A DNA stretch of 64,000 nucleotides from contig NZ_CP149822.1 in the NCBI RefSeq assembly GCF_038396755.1, forward strand, positions 2,976,001 to 3,040,000. The letters run 5' to 3'. The notes beneath the pieces are model-generated. The model had not been told where the DNA came from. It saw nothing but the letters and a program-made list of their open reading frames with translations, and searched no databases. Of the stretch, positions 45,781 to 55,307 are shown piece by piece. Each line of letters begins with the position of its first letter. Within the stretch, counting starts at the first letter, position 1. A program made the position numbers and the translations under genes. The stretch comes from Chitinophaga pollutisoli. GTDB taxonomy: Bacteria > Bacteroidota > Bacteroidia > Chitinophagales > Chitinophagaceae.

Positions 45781-45826
45781 GAAGAAAAGAAAAAGGATCG
45801 CGAGAGCGGTCCTTTTTCTTTTCTTC
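45781..45826 (+). terminator. Original terminator of tRNA-Asn, displaced by the island
   Basis: A 21-bp stem (GAAGAAAAGAAAAAGGAtCGC with its complement, one G-T pair) and a GAGA loop start one base after attR. In the empty site it would follow the tRNA gene directly. Confidence 0.8.
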
Positions 45827-46190
45827 TGCGCATCGTGGTGGTTTACTGGCTCCTCTAAGCCACACTCTTCACATTGTAAGATATTGTTGGTTAAATCGGA
45901 TAGGCTCCGATTTCCTAGTAATAATTTTACAAAGCCAAAACTAAATAATATCAATAACCAGACTCTCCTCTGCCCTATTTCCTATACTTGCGCGAATAAC
46001 TCTTCGTAGTTCCCTCGCTTAATCTACCTTCCATCACCCGAATCAGTGTACAGCCATTTTCTTTATATACTCTTCCCTTTTCAATTGATTCGACAAAACC
46101 CGATCTCTTCACCATTTTTACCCGCAAGGCCAACAATACCATCCCCTTCCACCGGGGCGGGAAGCAGCGAACGGCTCTTCGGTACTTTAA
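45827..46190. other. Gene-free chromosomal spacer right of the island
   Basis: I see no coding frame with family features and no RNA gene in these 364 bp. Short frames on both strands have no supporting context. It may hold decayed sequence, since the next two loci are also broken. Confidence 0.45.
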
Positions 46191-46798
46191 TTATTTTGCA
46201 CCGCAACAATGTTTATACTTTTTACCACTCCCGCATTTGCAAGGAGCATTTTGACCTTGCCGGGGCCGATAATAGCTGCCCGCCTGATGATGTTTTCAGC
46301 ATAGGCCTGGCGGTGAGGTTCAAAATATTGATAAATAGCGGGCACTGCGCTTTCTATTGCGTCGAGCAGCTCTTCGCGATCCGCAGCCGATTTGGGTGCC
46401 GAAGAAGTACGTAACGCGGGGTCGGGGACGTTTTTATGTCGAATTCCCATCCCCATCAGAAAGCCTTTGGCCCAATCGTTCCCATATACCACCCCGTCTG
46501 CATGCTCTTGAAAAAATGCCAAAAACGCCATATCCTCCGATAGCATCGATACGATCACATTCCAATGACGGATCAGCGTTCGTAATACAACCTCCGCTTG
46601 TTGTTGTGAATCAAAGTTGGCTTCACCGAATATTACCAGCATATATTCACTGGGCAGTACCGTCTCCGGACCGCAGTTCATAGCAGTGAAAAATCCATCT
46701 ATCATCTCCGGGTTCATGGCTCCCTGTCCCTTCAAACTTTCAATGTTTTTTATCAACTACTGGTATTCGTCTTCGGTTGGCGGGATATTTATTTGCAT
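46191..46798 (-). pseudogene. UPF0149/YecA-like protein with C-terminal SEC-C motif, broken
   Basis: From an ATG at 46798 the frame reads MQINIPPTEDEYQ and meets a TAG at 46757-46759, probably a former CAG. It then continues with the UPF0149 region (MNPEMIDGFFTAMNCGP, DWAKGFLMGMG). Near the end a base is missing at the A4 run (46249-46252). With one extra A the sequence becomes NAPCKCGSGKKYKHCCG, a classical SEC-C zinc motif ending at TAA (46191). The nonsense codon and the frame break together suggest a pseudogene, although a TTG start at 46756 could bypass the first lesion. Confidence 0.75.
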
Positions 46799-46972
46799 AG
46801 CTTTTGCAAATTAAAAAAGCCATATGCAATTGCCAAAAGCATTCCACTCCAGGCTTCCGCCCTGTCATCTGACACCCCTGCTCCGCCAGCTTCCCGCTGG
46901 CTGGAGGCACTAAGGCCGAAACGCCGGTTATCTCCAGCAGGAATCGCAGCGTATCCACCATGCTTTATGCGC

Positions 46973-47006
46973 AAAAAGCCGGCCACGCCCTTCAGCGCAG
47001 CCGGCT
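46973..47006 (-). terminator. Terminator for the SusD remnant
   Basis: On the minus strand, AGCCGGC and GCCGGCT enclose a 16-nt loop and are followed by TTTTTG. It lies 22 bp after the stop of the SusD remnant. Confidence 0.65.
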
Positions 47007-47027
47007 CTTCTTTTTATTCTCACGATC

Positions 47028-47649
47028 CTATATCGCCGGATCCTGCGGCGTATTCGGATTATTATCCCGCTCGCTTAACGGATACGGATAGAAATTCCGG
47101 TTCCGCTCCTCACCGGGCTGGTTCGGGCCCGGACGGTTAAACCGGCGGCTATCCTCCAGTTCCTGGCCGCTGACGAACATCTCCAGCCTGCGCTGTTTAT
47201 AAATATCCGTAAGAATCGCGCCCTGGGTCACCGCACCGGCATAGGGCGCCTGATTCGCGCCAACACCGTAACATCATCCGCGGCTTTTTTGGTCCGTATG
47301 GCATTCAACGCCACGATCGCATTGGGGAACTGCTGCTGCCGCGCGTAGTTCTCCGCGATGATGAGCATCATCTCTCCCGGCAGGTACACCGGGTAAGATG
47401 CCACGTTGTTCAATGCGAAAGCCTTCAGCGGATAGATGGTTGCCGCCGTCTGGCTGATATAAAACTCCACCCGCGGATCGCTGGCCGCGGGAACCGGGGC
47501 CAACCTGTTACGCAATCCCAACGAGGAGTCGATCGCGCCGAAAACATTCCGCGTGGCCGCCAAATCGCCAACCGGGTTGGGCGTTGCCGTGGAGAAACGG
47601 AACTCGGAGCGTTGCTCCCGTTCCACTGTTGATGTAAGCCTCTCGGGGT
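47028..47649 (-). pseudogene. C-terminal remnant of a SusD/RagB lipoprotein
   Basis: Two frames carry SusD C-terminal sequence: EQRSEFRFSTATPNPVGD, MMLIIAENYARQQQFPNAIVALNAIR, and then, after a frame break near 47269-47271, GVGANQAPYAGAVTQGAILTDIYKQRRLEMFVSGQELEDSRRF. One missing base (perhaps a T in GTTTAC) would rejoin them. The N-terminal two thirds and any SusC partner are absent. Homology appears to begin at or near the DeoR stop codon, so a deletion probably fused the two. The upstream limit given is approximate. Confidence 0.75.
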
Positions 47650-48397
47650 TTAGATTGTTTCCAATCCCGCCGCCCGGTAGCGCTTCAGGAGATCGTTGCC
47701 TGGGTTCAGTTCTGTTATTATGGTATCGATGCTATTGATATTACACACTTTGAGCCGCTGCGCGGTATTGATCTTTTCCGAGATCGCCAGGGAAACCACC
47801 CTGGTCGAAGATTCGATCATCGCTTTTTTGATCTGCACCACATCGCGGTCGTTGTCGGTAAGCCCGGCATGGAGGTCGATGGCGTTGTTGCCCAGGAAGC
47901 AGAGATCCGCTTTCACCTGCCGGATCTGCTCGATCGCGGCGCCGCCGACGGTAATCTTCGAGCTTTTCAGCAAGCGGTCGCCGATGAGAATGACGTCGAT
48001 GTTGGGATGCTGGGAATATTCGTACGCCACCGGTAGGCTGCCGGTGAAAAACGTCGCATGCAGCGCGGGCGGAAGGGCGCGCGCCATTTCCAGGATGGTG
48101 GTGCCGCCGGTTGTGAGCACGAACATACCGTTTTTGGATAAGTTGTGCGGCTTTCTGCGCGATTATTTTCTTCTCCGTGGGAGCGTATATGTCGGTAGGA
48201 CTAAAAGCATTATGGAAAGATTTGAAAAGCGCGCCGCCATGTACTTTGATAATCCTGCCGGTTTCGGCCAGTTCGTTCAGATCCCGCCGGATCGTGTCTT
48301 CCGACACGCCTAGCCTGCCCACGAGGTAAGTCGTGAGCACTTTGTTATGGAGATTAACTTCATGCAGGATCACGTTGTGGCGCTCTTCCTTCAGCAT
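47650..48397 (-). pseudogene. DeoR-family sugar-operon regulator with a frame break
   Basis: The N-terminal HTH_DeoR (LVGRLGVSEDTIRRDLNELAETGRIIKVHGGALF) is in one frame starting at 48397. The effector domain (FVLTTGGTTILEMARALPP, VGGAAIEQIRQVKADLCFLG) is in another, ending at 47650. They join at the A5 run (48131-48135), where one A too many (or two too few) breaks QNGMFVLTTGG. The intact protein would be about 248 aa, the normal length. It would sense a phosphorylated sugar and repress a nearby operon. The adjacent SusD remnant hints at a lost glycan locus. Confidence 0.8.
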
Positions 48398-48605
48398 AAG
48401 CGGGGCAGGTTGGTTGATATGCCGAATTTACCGAAAAAAGCACCGGATTCCCGCATAAAAATGCATTAAACGGTCAAAAAACACGCATGTAGCCGCATTA
48501 ATTATGCGTTTTGCAAGGCAAACTTATCCAGATGGCGCGCATAAAGCCGGCAAAGCGTTCTGATTTAAGTATCTTGGGGCCAGCTATTTTGAATTGTTAA
48601 GAGAT

Positions 48606-49706
48606 ATGAAAGTCAGCTTCGACCACCAGATTTTTACCATGCAGCGCTACGGCGGTATTTCAAGGTATTTCGCCAATATCTGCAATTCCCTGCAGGAGCG
48701 TGAAGATGCTGAGTGTAAATTACTGGTGCTTTATAGCAGGAATCAATACATCCAGGACCGCCAATTCCCTATGTCTCCTTTCCTCGGGGAAAGGTTACTG
48801 AAGAAGAACAGTAACCTGGCGAAGTGGAATGAAAAATATGCGCGCCATCATATCCGGAAGAATGATTTCGACATCCTTCACCCCACCTATTACCATCCTT
48901 ATTTTTTGGAAGGATTGAAAAAGCCATTCGTTATTACCGTTCACGACATGATACACGAGTTGTTCCCCGAATACTTTTCGACGAACGAGGTGTATGTCCG
49001 GTACAAACGGGAAACGATCTCCCGGGCGGATCATCTTATCGCGATTTCCGCGTCTACCGAAAACGACTTGCAGCGTATTTACAATATCCCGGAAAGTAAG
49101 ATCAGTGTGGTGCATCATGGTTACCAGGATAATCCGGCGTTGCTGAATGCGGACGATACTTCCTCTTTCCAGCCACCTTTCCGGGACTATGTGCTTTTTG
49201 TCGGAGATCGCGCGGGATATAAGAATTTCGGGCGGTTTGTACAGGCCGTAAAACCGGTGCTGGAGCGTTACGATATCCACCTGGTATGTGCCGGCGGCGG
49301 GGATTTTGGCGCAGCGGAACATGAAATGCTTTATCGTGCCGGGATACAACACCGGGCGAAACAGGTTTCCGCGTCAGAAGCGCAGTTAAATGCGCTCTAC
49401 CAACATGCGCTCGCATTTGTTTATCCCTCCCTATATGAAGGCTTCGGTTTACCCATCCTTGAAGCATTCCGGAACAATTGCCCGATCATCACCAGCAATA
49501 CCAGTTGCTTTAAAGAAGTAGGCGGCGATGCGGCCATCTACTTCGATCCCTACCAGGTGGAAGACATGACGAAAGCCATCGATGCGGTGATCAACAGCAA
49601 AGAACTCTATGGCCAGCTGCGGGCCAAAGGCACGGAGCGCCTCGGCCTTTTTACCATGGAACGTTGTATGGAGGGGACGATGGAGGTGTACCGGAAGTTG
49701 GTGTAA
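48606..49706 (+). CDS. Glycosyltransferase family 4 (GT-B) protein
   Basis: Cytoplasmic or membrane-associated glycosyltransferase of 366 aa. The N-terminal glycogen-synthase-like lobe includes QRYGGISRYFANI and FDILHPTYYHP, and the C-terminal GT4 lobe has YVLFVGDRAGYKNF and the nucleotide-sugar motif VYPSLYEGFGLPILEAF. The ATG at 48606 is preferred to the in-frame TTG at 48594. It stands alone and is divergent from deoR across about 208 bp. The sugar donor and the product, probably a surface glycan, cannot be told. Confidence 0.92.
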   Translation: MKVSFDHQIFTMQRYGGISRYFANICNSLQEREDAECKLLVLYSRNQYIQDRQFPMSPFLGERLLKKNSNLAKWNEKYARHHIRKNDFDILHPTYYHPYFLEGLKKPFVITVHDMIHELFPEYFSTNEVYVRYKRETISRADHLIAISASTENDLQRIYNIPESKISVVHHGYQDNPALLNADDTSSFQPPFRDYVLFVGDRAGYKNFGRFVQAVKPVLERYDIHLVCAGGGDFGAAEHEMLYRAGIQHRAKQVSASEAQLNALYQHALAFVYPSLYEGFGLPILEAFRNNCPIITSNTSCFKEVGGDAAIYFDPYQVEDMTKAIDAVINSKELYGQLRAKGTERLGLFTMERCMEGTMEVYRKLV

Positions 49707-49838
49707 TATCCCACCCGAACCAACGTTCACGTATCCAAACATCTATCACTACGGCGCCGGACGGAAAATGAATTACCTCGTGCTTATGCGCGGAAGCATT
49801 TTCAATTATCCATGGAATGAGGGATTGCATATTTATTC

Positions 49839-50666
49839 TTAGTATCGTTTCATGATTTTGACAAGCATTTTTGAGATGACCTGATAGCCTTTATCGGAGG
49901 GGTGGAGGCCGTCGTACGTCATATCGATGGCTTCGGGCGGGTATGGGTATGCGTCGGATTCGGGGTTCCAGGGAACATCTTTCCAGGCGGGCCAGGCAAA
50001 TGCATGGGGTTGACCGGTGGAGGGGTTTTTCAGCCATTTGAATTTCACCATATTCTTGAGATTGATGCCGCTTTTGTGATAGAGGTCCACGAAGTCGGCG
50101 TTTTCGAACCGGGCGATAGAATCGATGGCGGCCACGAATGATGCGAGGGTTCTTCCGTTTTTGTTAGGTTTGTAGGAACCCCAGGCGTTATTGCGGGCGT
50201 TATTCAGGTACACGAAGTCGCCGCGTTGCAGGGGGGCGATGAGGATCAGGCGGGCGTTGGGGTTGAGGGATTTCAATTTATCCACGATGATGCGAAAAGA
50301 ACCATATACAGTGCCGTTGCCGCTGTTGGTGGTATAATCGGCCATGGTACCCAGCTCGCGACCAGCCCACCAGTCATTCGTTCCCAGGAAAACCGAATAA
50401 ATATCCGCTTTGCCGATTCCCAGTTTGTCGAATGATTCGGCGATACGCCCGGCGGTCCAGCCGTTGTGGCCCTGGTTATGGTATTTGATATGGGGGAGCT
50501 TTTCGGTCACCATCGTCATGTAGCCTTTAGTGATGCGGAGCTGGGTTTCTTCGGGGTGCTCGTTCATGTAGGTGATGGAGTCGCCAATCGCTACCCAAAC
50601 CCGTTCGCGTGGGACGAAGGAGGTGAAGAGGAGGAGAACGAGCGATGCTGAGAAGAAGAACTTCAT
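49839..50666 (-). CDS. SGNH/GDSL-family hydrolase
   Basis: Secreted esterase-like enzyme of 275 aa. After a signal peptide (MKFFFSASLVLLLFTSFVP), block I is AIGDSITYMNE with the nucleophilic Ser, block III is FLGTNDWWAG, and block V is DGLHPSDKGYQ with the catalytic Asp and His. Likely roles include removing acetyl groups from glycans, as for many Bacteroidota members. It is the most downstream minus-strand gene after a set of lipoproteins, separated from them by about 170 bp. Confidence 0.92.
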   Translation of the reverse strand: MKFFFSASLVLLLFTSFVPRERVWVAIGDSITYMNEHPEETQLRITKGYMTMVTEKLPHIKYHNQGHNGWTAGRIAESFDKLGIGKADIYSVFLGTNDWWAGRELGTMADYTTNSGNGTVYGSFRIIVDKLKSLNPNARLILIAPLQRGDFVYLNNARNNAWGSYKPNKNGRTLASFVAAIDSIARFENADFVDLYHKSGINLKNMVKFKWLKNPSTGQPHAFAWPAWKDVPWNPESDAYPYPPEAIDMTYDGLHPSDKGYQVISKMLVKIMKRY

Positions 50667-50837
50667 ATTTATCGAATTATACCGTTGCCAAAATATTCAA
50701 TTTCTTCAACAGTTTTTCCCGGCAACCGGACGATTCCAATATCCAGGCGCTTACCCCACAAAAAATCGGCCGCGGTCCCCCGCGGCCGATGAACTAAACA
50801 AAACTCAATATTACTTTCCAAACCAGGTACCCGCGCC

Positions 50838-51542
50838 TTAGAGCGCCGAGTACACAAAGTTATAATACGGGAACGCCCCGCCGGTTACGCCATTCTGGTA
50901 AATGGACGTCACCTGCATCTTCCAGAGCGTAGTGCCCACCTTCACCAGTATCGTTCTGCCGGATACAGGCGTTACGGTATGACCCGTGCTCCAGGCGTAC
51001 GTATACCAACCCCGGTTATTCGCATAAGCCGATACCGCGGGAGGAATGCCGGTGCCCGTTACCGTGTTCATCCCGATCACGTTCGGGCCAGCAGGAGAGG
51101 TGCCCGGAAGGAGCGCCACCGCCCAGTCAGCCGCAACCACCGACCCAAAGGCTTTGTCGATGATTTTGATGGAATCGCGCGGAATCAGGTCGCCGGTGGC
51201 GATGCCCGTCATCTTCAACTCAAAGGTCGATGGCGTGCCGGCTTCGTTGACGGAGAAACGCCAGTAAAAATTGCCGTCCGCAGGCTGTCCCGGGCCAGTG
51301 CTGTAGGCTTGCTTGAAATTGGTCACCGTGTACAACGCACCGCTGCGCGCAATAGTGCCGGAAGTAACGCCCGGACCGGTAATCGCCTGGCTCGTACCGT
51401 CAGGAATGGTGACGGCGATGCCAAGGTCGCCCGCGGGAATACGGGCCTGATCTGGGGCGGCCACGTCATTGTTCTTCGAACAGGCGGCCAGGAACAGGGC
51501 GGCTGCAAGCAGTCCGCCAATAGGGCGAAGGGTTTTCCTCAT
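50838..51542 (-). CDS. Unknown lipoprotein, last gene of the HmuY cluster
   Basis: About 234 aa with a lipobox (LAAC) after the signal peptide (MRKTLRPIGGLLAAALFLAAC). The mature protein is rich in beta strands, Gly and Thr, with DGNFYWRFSVNEAG and ILVKVGTTLWKMQVTSIY. The final part vaguely resembles the HmuY C-terminal region, but I cannot assign it. An in-frame ATG at 51551 is also possible. It probably belongs to the same operon as the four lipoprotein genes upstream. Confidence 0.75.
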   Translation of the reverse strand: MRKTLRPIGGLLAAALFLAACSKNNDVAAPDQARIPAGDLGIAVTIPDGTSQAITGPGVTSGTIARSGALYTVTNFKQAYSTGPGQPADGNFYWRFSVNEAGTPSTFELKMTGIATGDLIPRDSIKIIDKAFGSVVAADWAVALLPGTSPAGPNVIGMNTVTGTGIPPAVSAYANNRGWYTYAWSTGHTVTPVSGRTILVKVGTTLWKMQVTSIYQNGVTGGAFPYYNFVYSAL

Positions 51543-51602
51543 GGTAATCATAGTGTGATTTGGGTTTGTGGGTGAAACAATTTGAATTGGTATGTCAAAT
51601 AC

Positions 51603-52610
51603 TTAGGGTTCAACTGTGAATTTTACAAAACCGGATACCTCCAGGTAATTCTTCCGGTTGTTGTTCCAGCTCCACCAGCCGGTGAAATCCGTGATGCGCA
51701 GCCGGATCCCCATCGCGCCGGGCCCCCAGTCGCCAAACTGGTACGTGCCCGCAGGGAAGTTGTCGGGAATGCGATAAGTAACCGTCGTGACCGTACTGCT
51801 CACAATGGGCAGCGGCATGATCTCCTTCTCGAAGTAATTATCATCGTAGGTATACGCAACGGCGTCTTTCATGTCGAAGAAATTCGATCCGGAAAAGGTG
51901 ATGGTCTGCCCGCGCTTTACCGTTACATCCGCGGCGATTGCCGTCACTTTCGGGCTTTCGCTGTTCTTGTACAGGACGCCGAACACGTAGTTCTCTGTGG
52001 TTCTGGACTGTTCGCCGCAGGTGATGCGCACTTTATACGCACCGGGCTTCACGCCCGTTTCGGGTATTTTCACCCGGATGTTCGGGATGCCATTGTACGG
52101 TGTAAAAAACTCGATTTCCATTTTTGTGGCAATGCCTGGCGTATCCACCAGGTAAAAGTTGGTAACGGCGGGATCCGCTACGAAGTAGCGCATGGATGAA
52201 CCGATGTCGGTCACGAACTCGCCGCCCCTTTCCGCGATATAGGAGCCCGTTTCGCTGATCTGGATGGGCGCCTGGTTCAGGACCACTTTCAGGAAGTACT
52301 TCTTCTCCGTCCCATTCTGCGCTTTCACTGTATAAGCCGTACCCGTCCTAAATGGAACCGATGCGCCCGATGCCGGGCTCAGCGTAGCGCCTTCCGACAC
52401 CTCGATCTGCGGCTGTATTGTTTCCGGCGCGGCCAGGTGGAAAGGCCAGTACATCACGATGCTATCTCCCGACATGGCGGCCAGCATCATTTCCTCCCCC
52501 GCCTCCACTTTAAAACTGGCGATGCGGGTATGCGGCGACGGCGCATGTTCTGTTTCTTTCTTGCATGCGGCCAGCAACAGGCCGAAAAAGAGGATATATG
52601 CGATTCTCAT
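51603..52610 (-). CDS. Surface lipoprotein with Ig/TIG-like domain
   Basis: A 335-aa lipoprotein (LLLAACKKE lipobox). The first part resembles the DUF5018-like module seen in the next gene (SEGATLSPASGASVPFRTGT). The second part has an IPT/TIG-like signature (KVTAIAADVTVKRGQTITFSGSNFF). It is likely a cell-surface binding protein. It starts 2 bp after the upstream lipoprotein gene ends, so the two are co-transcribed. Confidence 0.82.
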   Translation of the reverse strand: MRIAYILFFGLLLAACKKETEHAPSPHTRIASFKVEAGEEMMLAAMSGDSIVMYWPFHLAAPETIQPQIEVSEGATLSPASGASVPFRTGTAYTVKAQNGTEKKYFLKVVLNQAPIQISETGSYIAERGGEFVTDIGSSMRYFVADPAVTNFYLVDTPGIATKMEIEFFTPYNGIPNIRVKIPETGVKPGAYKVRITCGEQSRTTENYVFGVLYKNSESPKVTAIAADVTVKRGQTITFSGSNFFDMKDAVAYTYDDNYFEKEIMPLPIVSSTVTTVTYRIPDNFPAGTYQFGDWGPGAMGIRLRITDFTGWWSWNNNRKNYLEVSGFVKFTVEP

Positions 52611-52612
52611 TT

Positions 52613-53338
52613 TTACAGTTTGTTAATGCGGATGGGATATTGCGTGGTCTTGACACGGCCGTACACATACACCCGGAGGCGATAAAGGCCGGTTGCGGTA
52701 AGCTTGTCCAGCAGGGGTTGCTGCGATTCGGATATATCCAGGTAAGGAGACACCTGGTATAAACTGCCCAAATGCGTGGTCGACAAATTGAACGCAGGCA
52801 ACTCGTTACCGCCTTCATCCACCAGCGCTACTTTCATCAAATCATTGTTCTCCGAAAAACCGCTTCCTTTCATGTAAATGGTAAAGCTGGAATATTGATC
52901 TTTCGTGTTGATGGTGAATTCCTTGATGTCGTCCACAGTACTGAGCTCATCCAGCGTCAGCTCAGGCTGGTGGGTCCGGAGAACGAGCTTGTACGCGCGC
53001 TTGCTGCCGTCGGCGGCGGTCACGGTGTAGGTGATTTCGCGGTTGGTGCGGATGGCGCCGAAAACATCTTCCACCAAAGTTCCCGAAGCCGGCGAAACGG
53101 TAGCACCCGCCGGCAGGGTGATCTCCGGCTCCAGGATCGTTAACTGGCGATAGGAAGGAAGATATAGGGTGATGGTATTTTCCTTATCCGAAATGGCCGC
53201 CGCAATCGGGTCGCCCTGGACGTTCACGATGCGGAACGACTCGATGCGGTTGGCCGGCTCAGGCGCCGCATCGATCGTTTCCGTTTTGGTGCAGGCAAAC
53301 AGCCCGCAGGTCAGGAGGAGGGAATAGATATATTTCAT
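52613..53338 (-). CDS. DUF5018-like surface lipoprotein
   Basis: A 241-aa lipoprotein (LLLTCGLFACTK lipobox) with a repeat-like beta module (TITLYLPSYRQLTILEPEIT, ATVSPASGTLVED, ITYTVTAADGSKRAYKLVL). It shares the ATVSPASG-type motif with the next gene, suggesting old duplication. It overlaps the HmuY-like gene upstream by 4 bp (ATGA), so they are translationally coupled. Confidence 0.82.
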   Translation of the reverse strand: MKYIYSLLLTCGLFACTKTETIDAAPEPANRIESFRIVNVQGDPIAAAISDKENTITLYLPSYRQLTILEPEITLPAGATVSPASGTLVEDVFGAIRTNREITYTVTAADGSKRAYKLVLRTHQPELTLDELSTVDDIKEFTINTKDQYSSFTIYMKGSGFSENNDLMKVALVDEGGNELPAFNLSTTHLGSLYQVSPYLDISESQQPLLDKLTATGLYRLRVYVYGRVKTTQYPIRINKL

Positions 53339-54105
53339 GGGATGTTTAAATTGGTGGAACCATCCATCTGGATGGAATATCGGAATGTGATGTAACCGGG
53401 CTTGTTGGTACGGTCCGGATTCACCGGACTGTCTTTGTAAATATTTTCCATGATCAGCTTGGCGTACCGGCCCTTGTGGGTTTTCACGATCAGCACGCGC
53501 GGCATGGTGTACACGACGTGCGACTTCTGCGGATTCCCCGGGAACATGCTGCCGTAGAAATCATAATATCCCCAACCGTCGAACCCGCCAAGGAAGTGGT
53601 CGAGCCCAATGTCGCGGGTTACGAATCTGAGGCCCGGGGGCACCGTAGTCACTTTGTTGTAAGCTTCGTTCCAAAGCGCGGTGGGAATTGGTAAAGTCTT
53701 AGGCTTGAAATTGGAGGTGTCGTAATATTGCGCGTCGAACTTGCGGTCCACGATCACCGCTATCTCCGCTTTTCCCGGCCCGCCGAATCCCGGCGTACCT
53801 ACCGCGCTCCCGTTGTTGGGATAGATGCTGCTGTTGTAGATACCGTAAAACACGATGTCCCAGTTGCCCGTTTGCCGCTGCGATGCGGGTATCACTTTGT
53901 TTTCTTCCAGGCTGTAGTACAGGGAAACGGCGTCACCGGCGGATGTGGCGTTGGTATCCGCCACGAGGTCCACTACGCGGTAGGTGCCTGTTTTCACGGC
54001 ATTGCCGCCGCCTGTTTCCGGAGGCTCCGGCGTAACCGGCGCATCGTCTTTGGAACAGGCCGCCAGCAATACGATGGCCAGCATGCCAATCAGTTTTGTT
54101 TTCAT
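53335..54105 (-). CDS. HmuY-like heme-binding lipoprotein (second copy)
   Basis: A 256-aa lipoprotein (VLLAACSKDD lipobox) of the HmuY family: a conserved beta fold with VSLYYSLEENK, GNWDIVFYGIYNSSIYPNNG, FGGPGKAEIAVI, KGRYAKLIMENIYKD and YITFRYSIQMDGS. HmuY proteins capture heme at the surface and pass it to a TonB receptor. Candidate ligands cannot be fixed from sequence. It lies 7 bp after the first HmuY-like gene. Confidence 0.85.
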   Translation of the reverse strand: MKTKLIGMLAIVLLAACSKDDAPVTPEPPETGGGNAVKTGTYRVVDLVADTNATSAGDAVSLYYSLEENKVIPASQRQTGNWDIVFYGIYNSSIYPNNGSAVGTPGFGGPGKAEIAVIVDRKFDAQYYDTSNFKPKTLPIPTALWNEAYNKVTTVPPGLRFVTRDIGLDHFLGGFDGWGYYDFYGSMFPGNPQKSHVVYTMPRVLIVKTHKGRYAKLIMENIYKDSPVNPDRTNKPGYITFRYSIQMDGSTNLNIP

Positions 54106-54112
54106 GGTTGAA

Positions 54113-54802
54113 TCAGTTGGATGTATTCAGCTTCCGGCTTCCGTCGGTCTGAACGAAATATTTGAAAGTAAGGAAGGGAGCGGGCCAAAAGAGGTCCGTC
54201 ACCACCGGAGGATTTCCTTTGTAAATATTGAGCAACGCCAACTTGGCGAATTTGCCGTCGGCCGTTTTGAGGACGAACGTCCTGTTTTTGATCGGCACGC
54301 AAATATGATTGCTGAGGGAATAGAAGAACCAGCCATACCCATTGCCGCTGTCCCACCCCACGCCGTGCACGCCTTTACTCTCGAAATCCGCGTCGGACGG
54401 CGCTTCTGTTACCTGGTCGTACGGTTTTTCGACGATGATCATGGCGCCTTTGCCGGGGCCGCCTGCGCCGGGCGTTCCGGTATAGGTCCCGTTATTCACG
54501 ACCACGTAGGAATTGTATTCCTGCGTGAAGGCGATGTCCCAGTCGAGGTTCTTTAAATACTGCGCGGAGTCGGCGGTGGTTTTGATGAGGCGCGACTGTT
54601 TGGTGGAGAAGCTAAATATGAGGGAGAAAAACGGCCGTTGCTCTTTGCCTTCGCCGGGCTCGCCGACGGAAGCGCCCGTGTCCGCCTGGAGATCGGAGAT
54701 CAACGTGCTGGGAGAGCCTGTGGGGACGGGGGGATCGTTGCTATCCTTCCCGCAGGACGCGATCAGGACGGCTACTGCTATGATCAGGAATCGTAATTTC
54801 AT
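54113..54802 (-). CDS. HmuY-like heme-binding lipoprotein (first copy)
   Basis: About 229 aa from the ATG at 54802 (MKLRFLIIAVAVLIASCGKD, lipobox IASC). Family features match the next gene: FFSLIFSFSTKQS, LDWDIAFTQEYNSYVVVNNG, GPGKGAMIIVEKPYD, DGKFAKLALLNIYKG and FLTFKYFVQTDGS. It is the promoter-proximal gene of a five-gene lipoprotein operon and is divergent from the monooxygenase gene at 54975. Confidence 0.87.
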   Translation of the reverse strand: MKLRFLIIAVAVLIASCGKDSNDPPVPTGSPSTLISDLQADTGASVGEPGEGKEQRPFFSLIFSFSTKQSRLIKTTADSAQYLKNLDWDIAFTQEYNSYVVVNNGTYTGTPGAGGPGKGAMIIVEKPYDQVTEAPSDADFESKGVHGVGWDSGNGYGWFFYSLSNHICVPIKNRTFVLKTADGKFAKLALLNIYKGNPPVVTDLFWPAPFLTFKYFVQTDGSRKLNTSN

Positions 54803-54920
54803 TGGGTTGTGGTTAGAATCGCAAATTTCAGTGCAACTGCTGACCACTTCCGGAAAATCACCAACCCATTCAGGAAATATGGAATGTTTCCGTTTCGGGT
54901 AACCGAATTTCCGCCGAAGG

Positions 54921-54952
54921 TTGATGACAATTCGATGACATGCTTACCTTTA
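54921..54952 (+). promoter_or_regulatory. Possible promoter of the monooxygenase gene
   Basis: TTG at 54921 and TACCTTTA at 54945-54952 (one mismatch to TAnnTTTG) are 21 bp apart, about 22 bp upstream of the ATG. Confidence 0.35.
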
Positions 54953-54974
54953 TTCCATCAAAAAAGACAATACT

Positions 54975-55304
54975 ATGATAAATCACTATGTTGCCATTAA
55001 CTACATCACTTGCAACGATGACTTTAAAGACCGTTTCGAGCAGATGTTTGCCACCCGTGCGCACGCGATCGATACCATGCCTGGTTTCATCAATATGCAT
55101 GTGCTCCGGCCCGAGAAGCCCGGAGACGCATACCTGATCGTCAGCTACTGGGAATCGGAGAACGCATTCCGGGAATGGATGAAGTCGCCCGCTTTCACCG
55201 CCGGCCACCAGCGCGGGTTCGACGAGCTGGCGAAAGCCAAAGCGGAAGGCCGGCCCGCACCGATGTCAAGCGATTTCAAGATTTACCGCATCATCAGCGA
55301 ATAA
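54975..55304 (+). CDS. ABM-family monooxygenase, probably heme-degrading (HmoA/IsdG-like)
   Basis: A 109-aa dimeric alpha/beta barrel protein of the antibiotic biosynthesis monooxygenase family. FKDRFEQMFATRAHAIDTMPGFINMHVLRPE and YLIVSYWESENAFREWMKSPAF, then AGH, fit the HmoA/IsdG subgroup that opens the heme ring to release iron. It sits between HmuY-like genes and a TonB receptor, which supports heme use. It is followed 3 bp later by a tiny membrane protein gene. Confidence 0.85.
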   Translation: MINHYVAINYITCNDDFKDRFEQMFATRAHAIDTMPGFINMHVLRPEKPGDAYLIVSYWESENAFREWMKSPAFTAGHQRGFDELAKAKAEGRPAPMSSDFKIYRIISE

Positions 55305-55307
55305 AAA

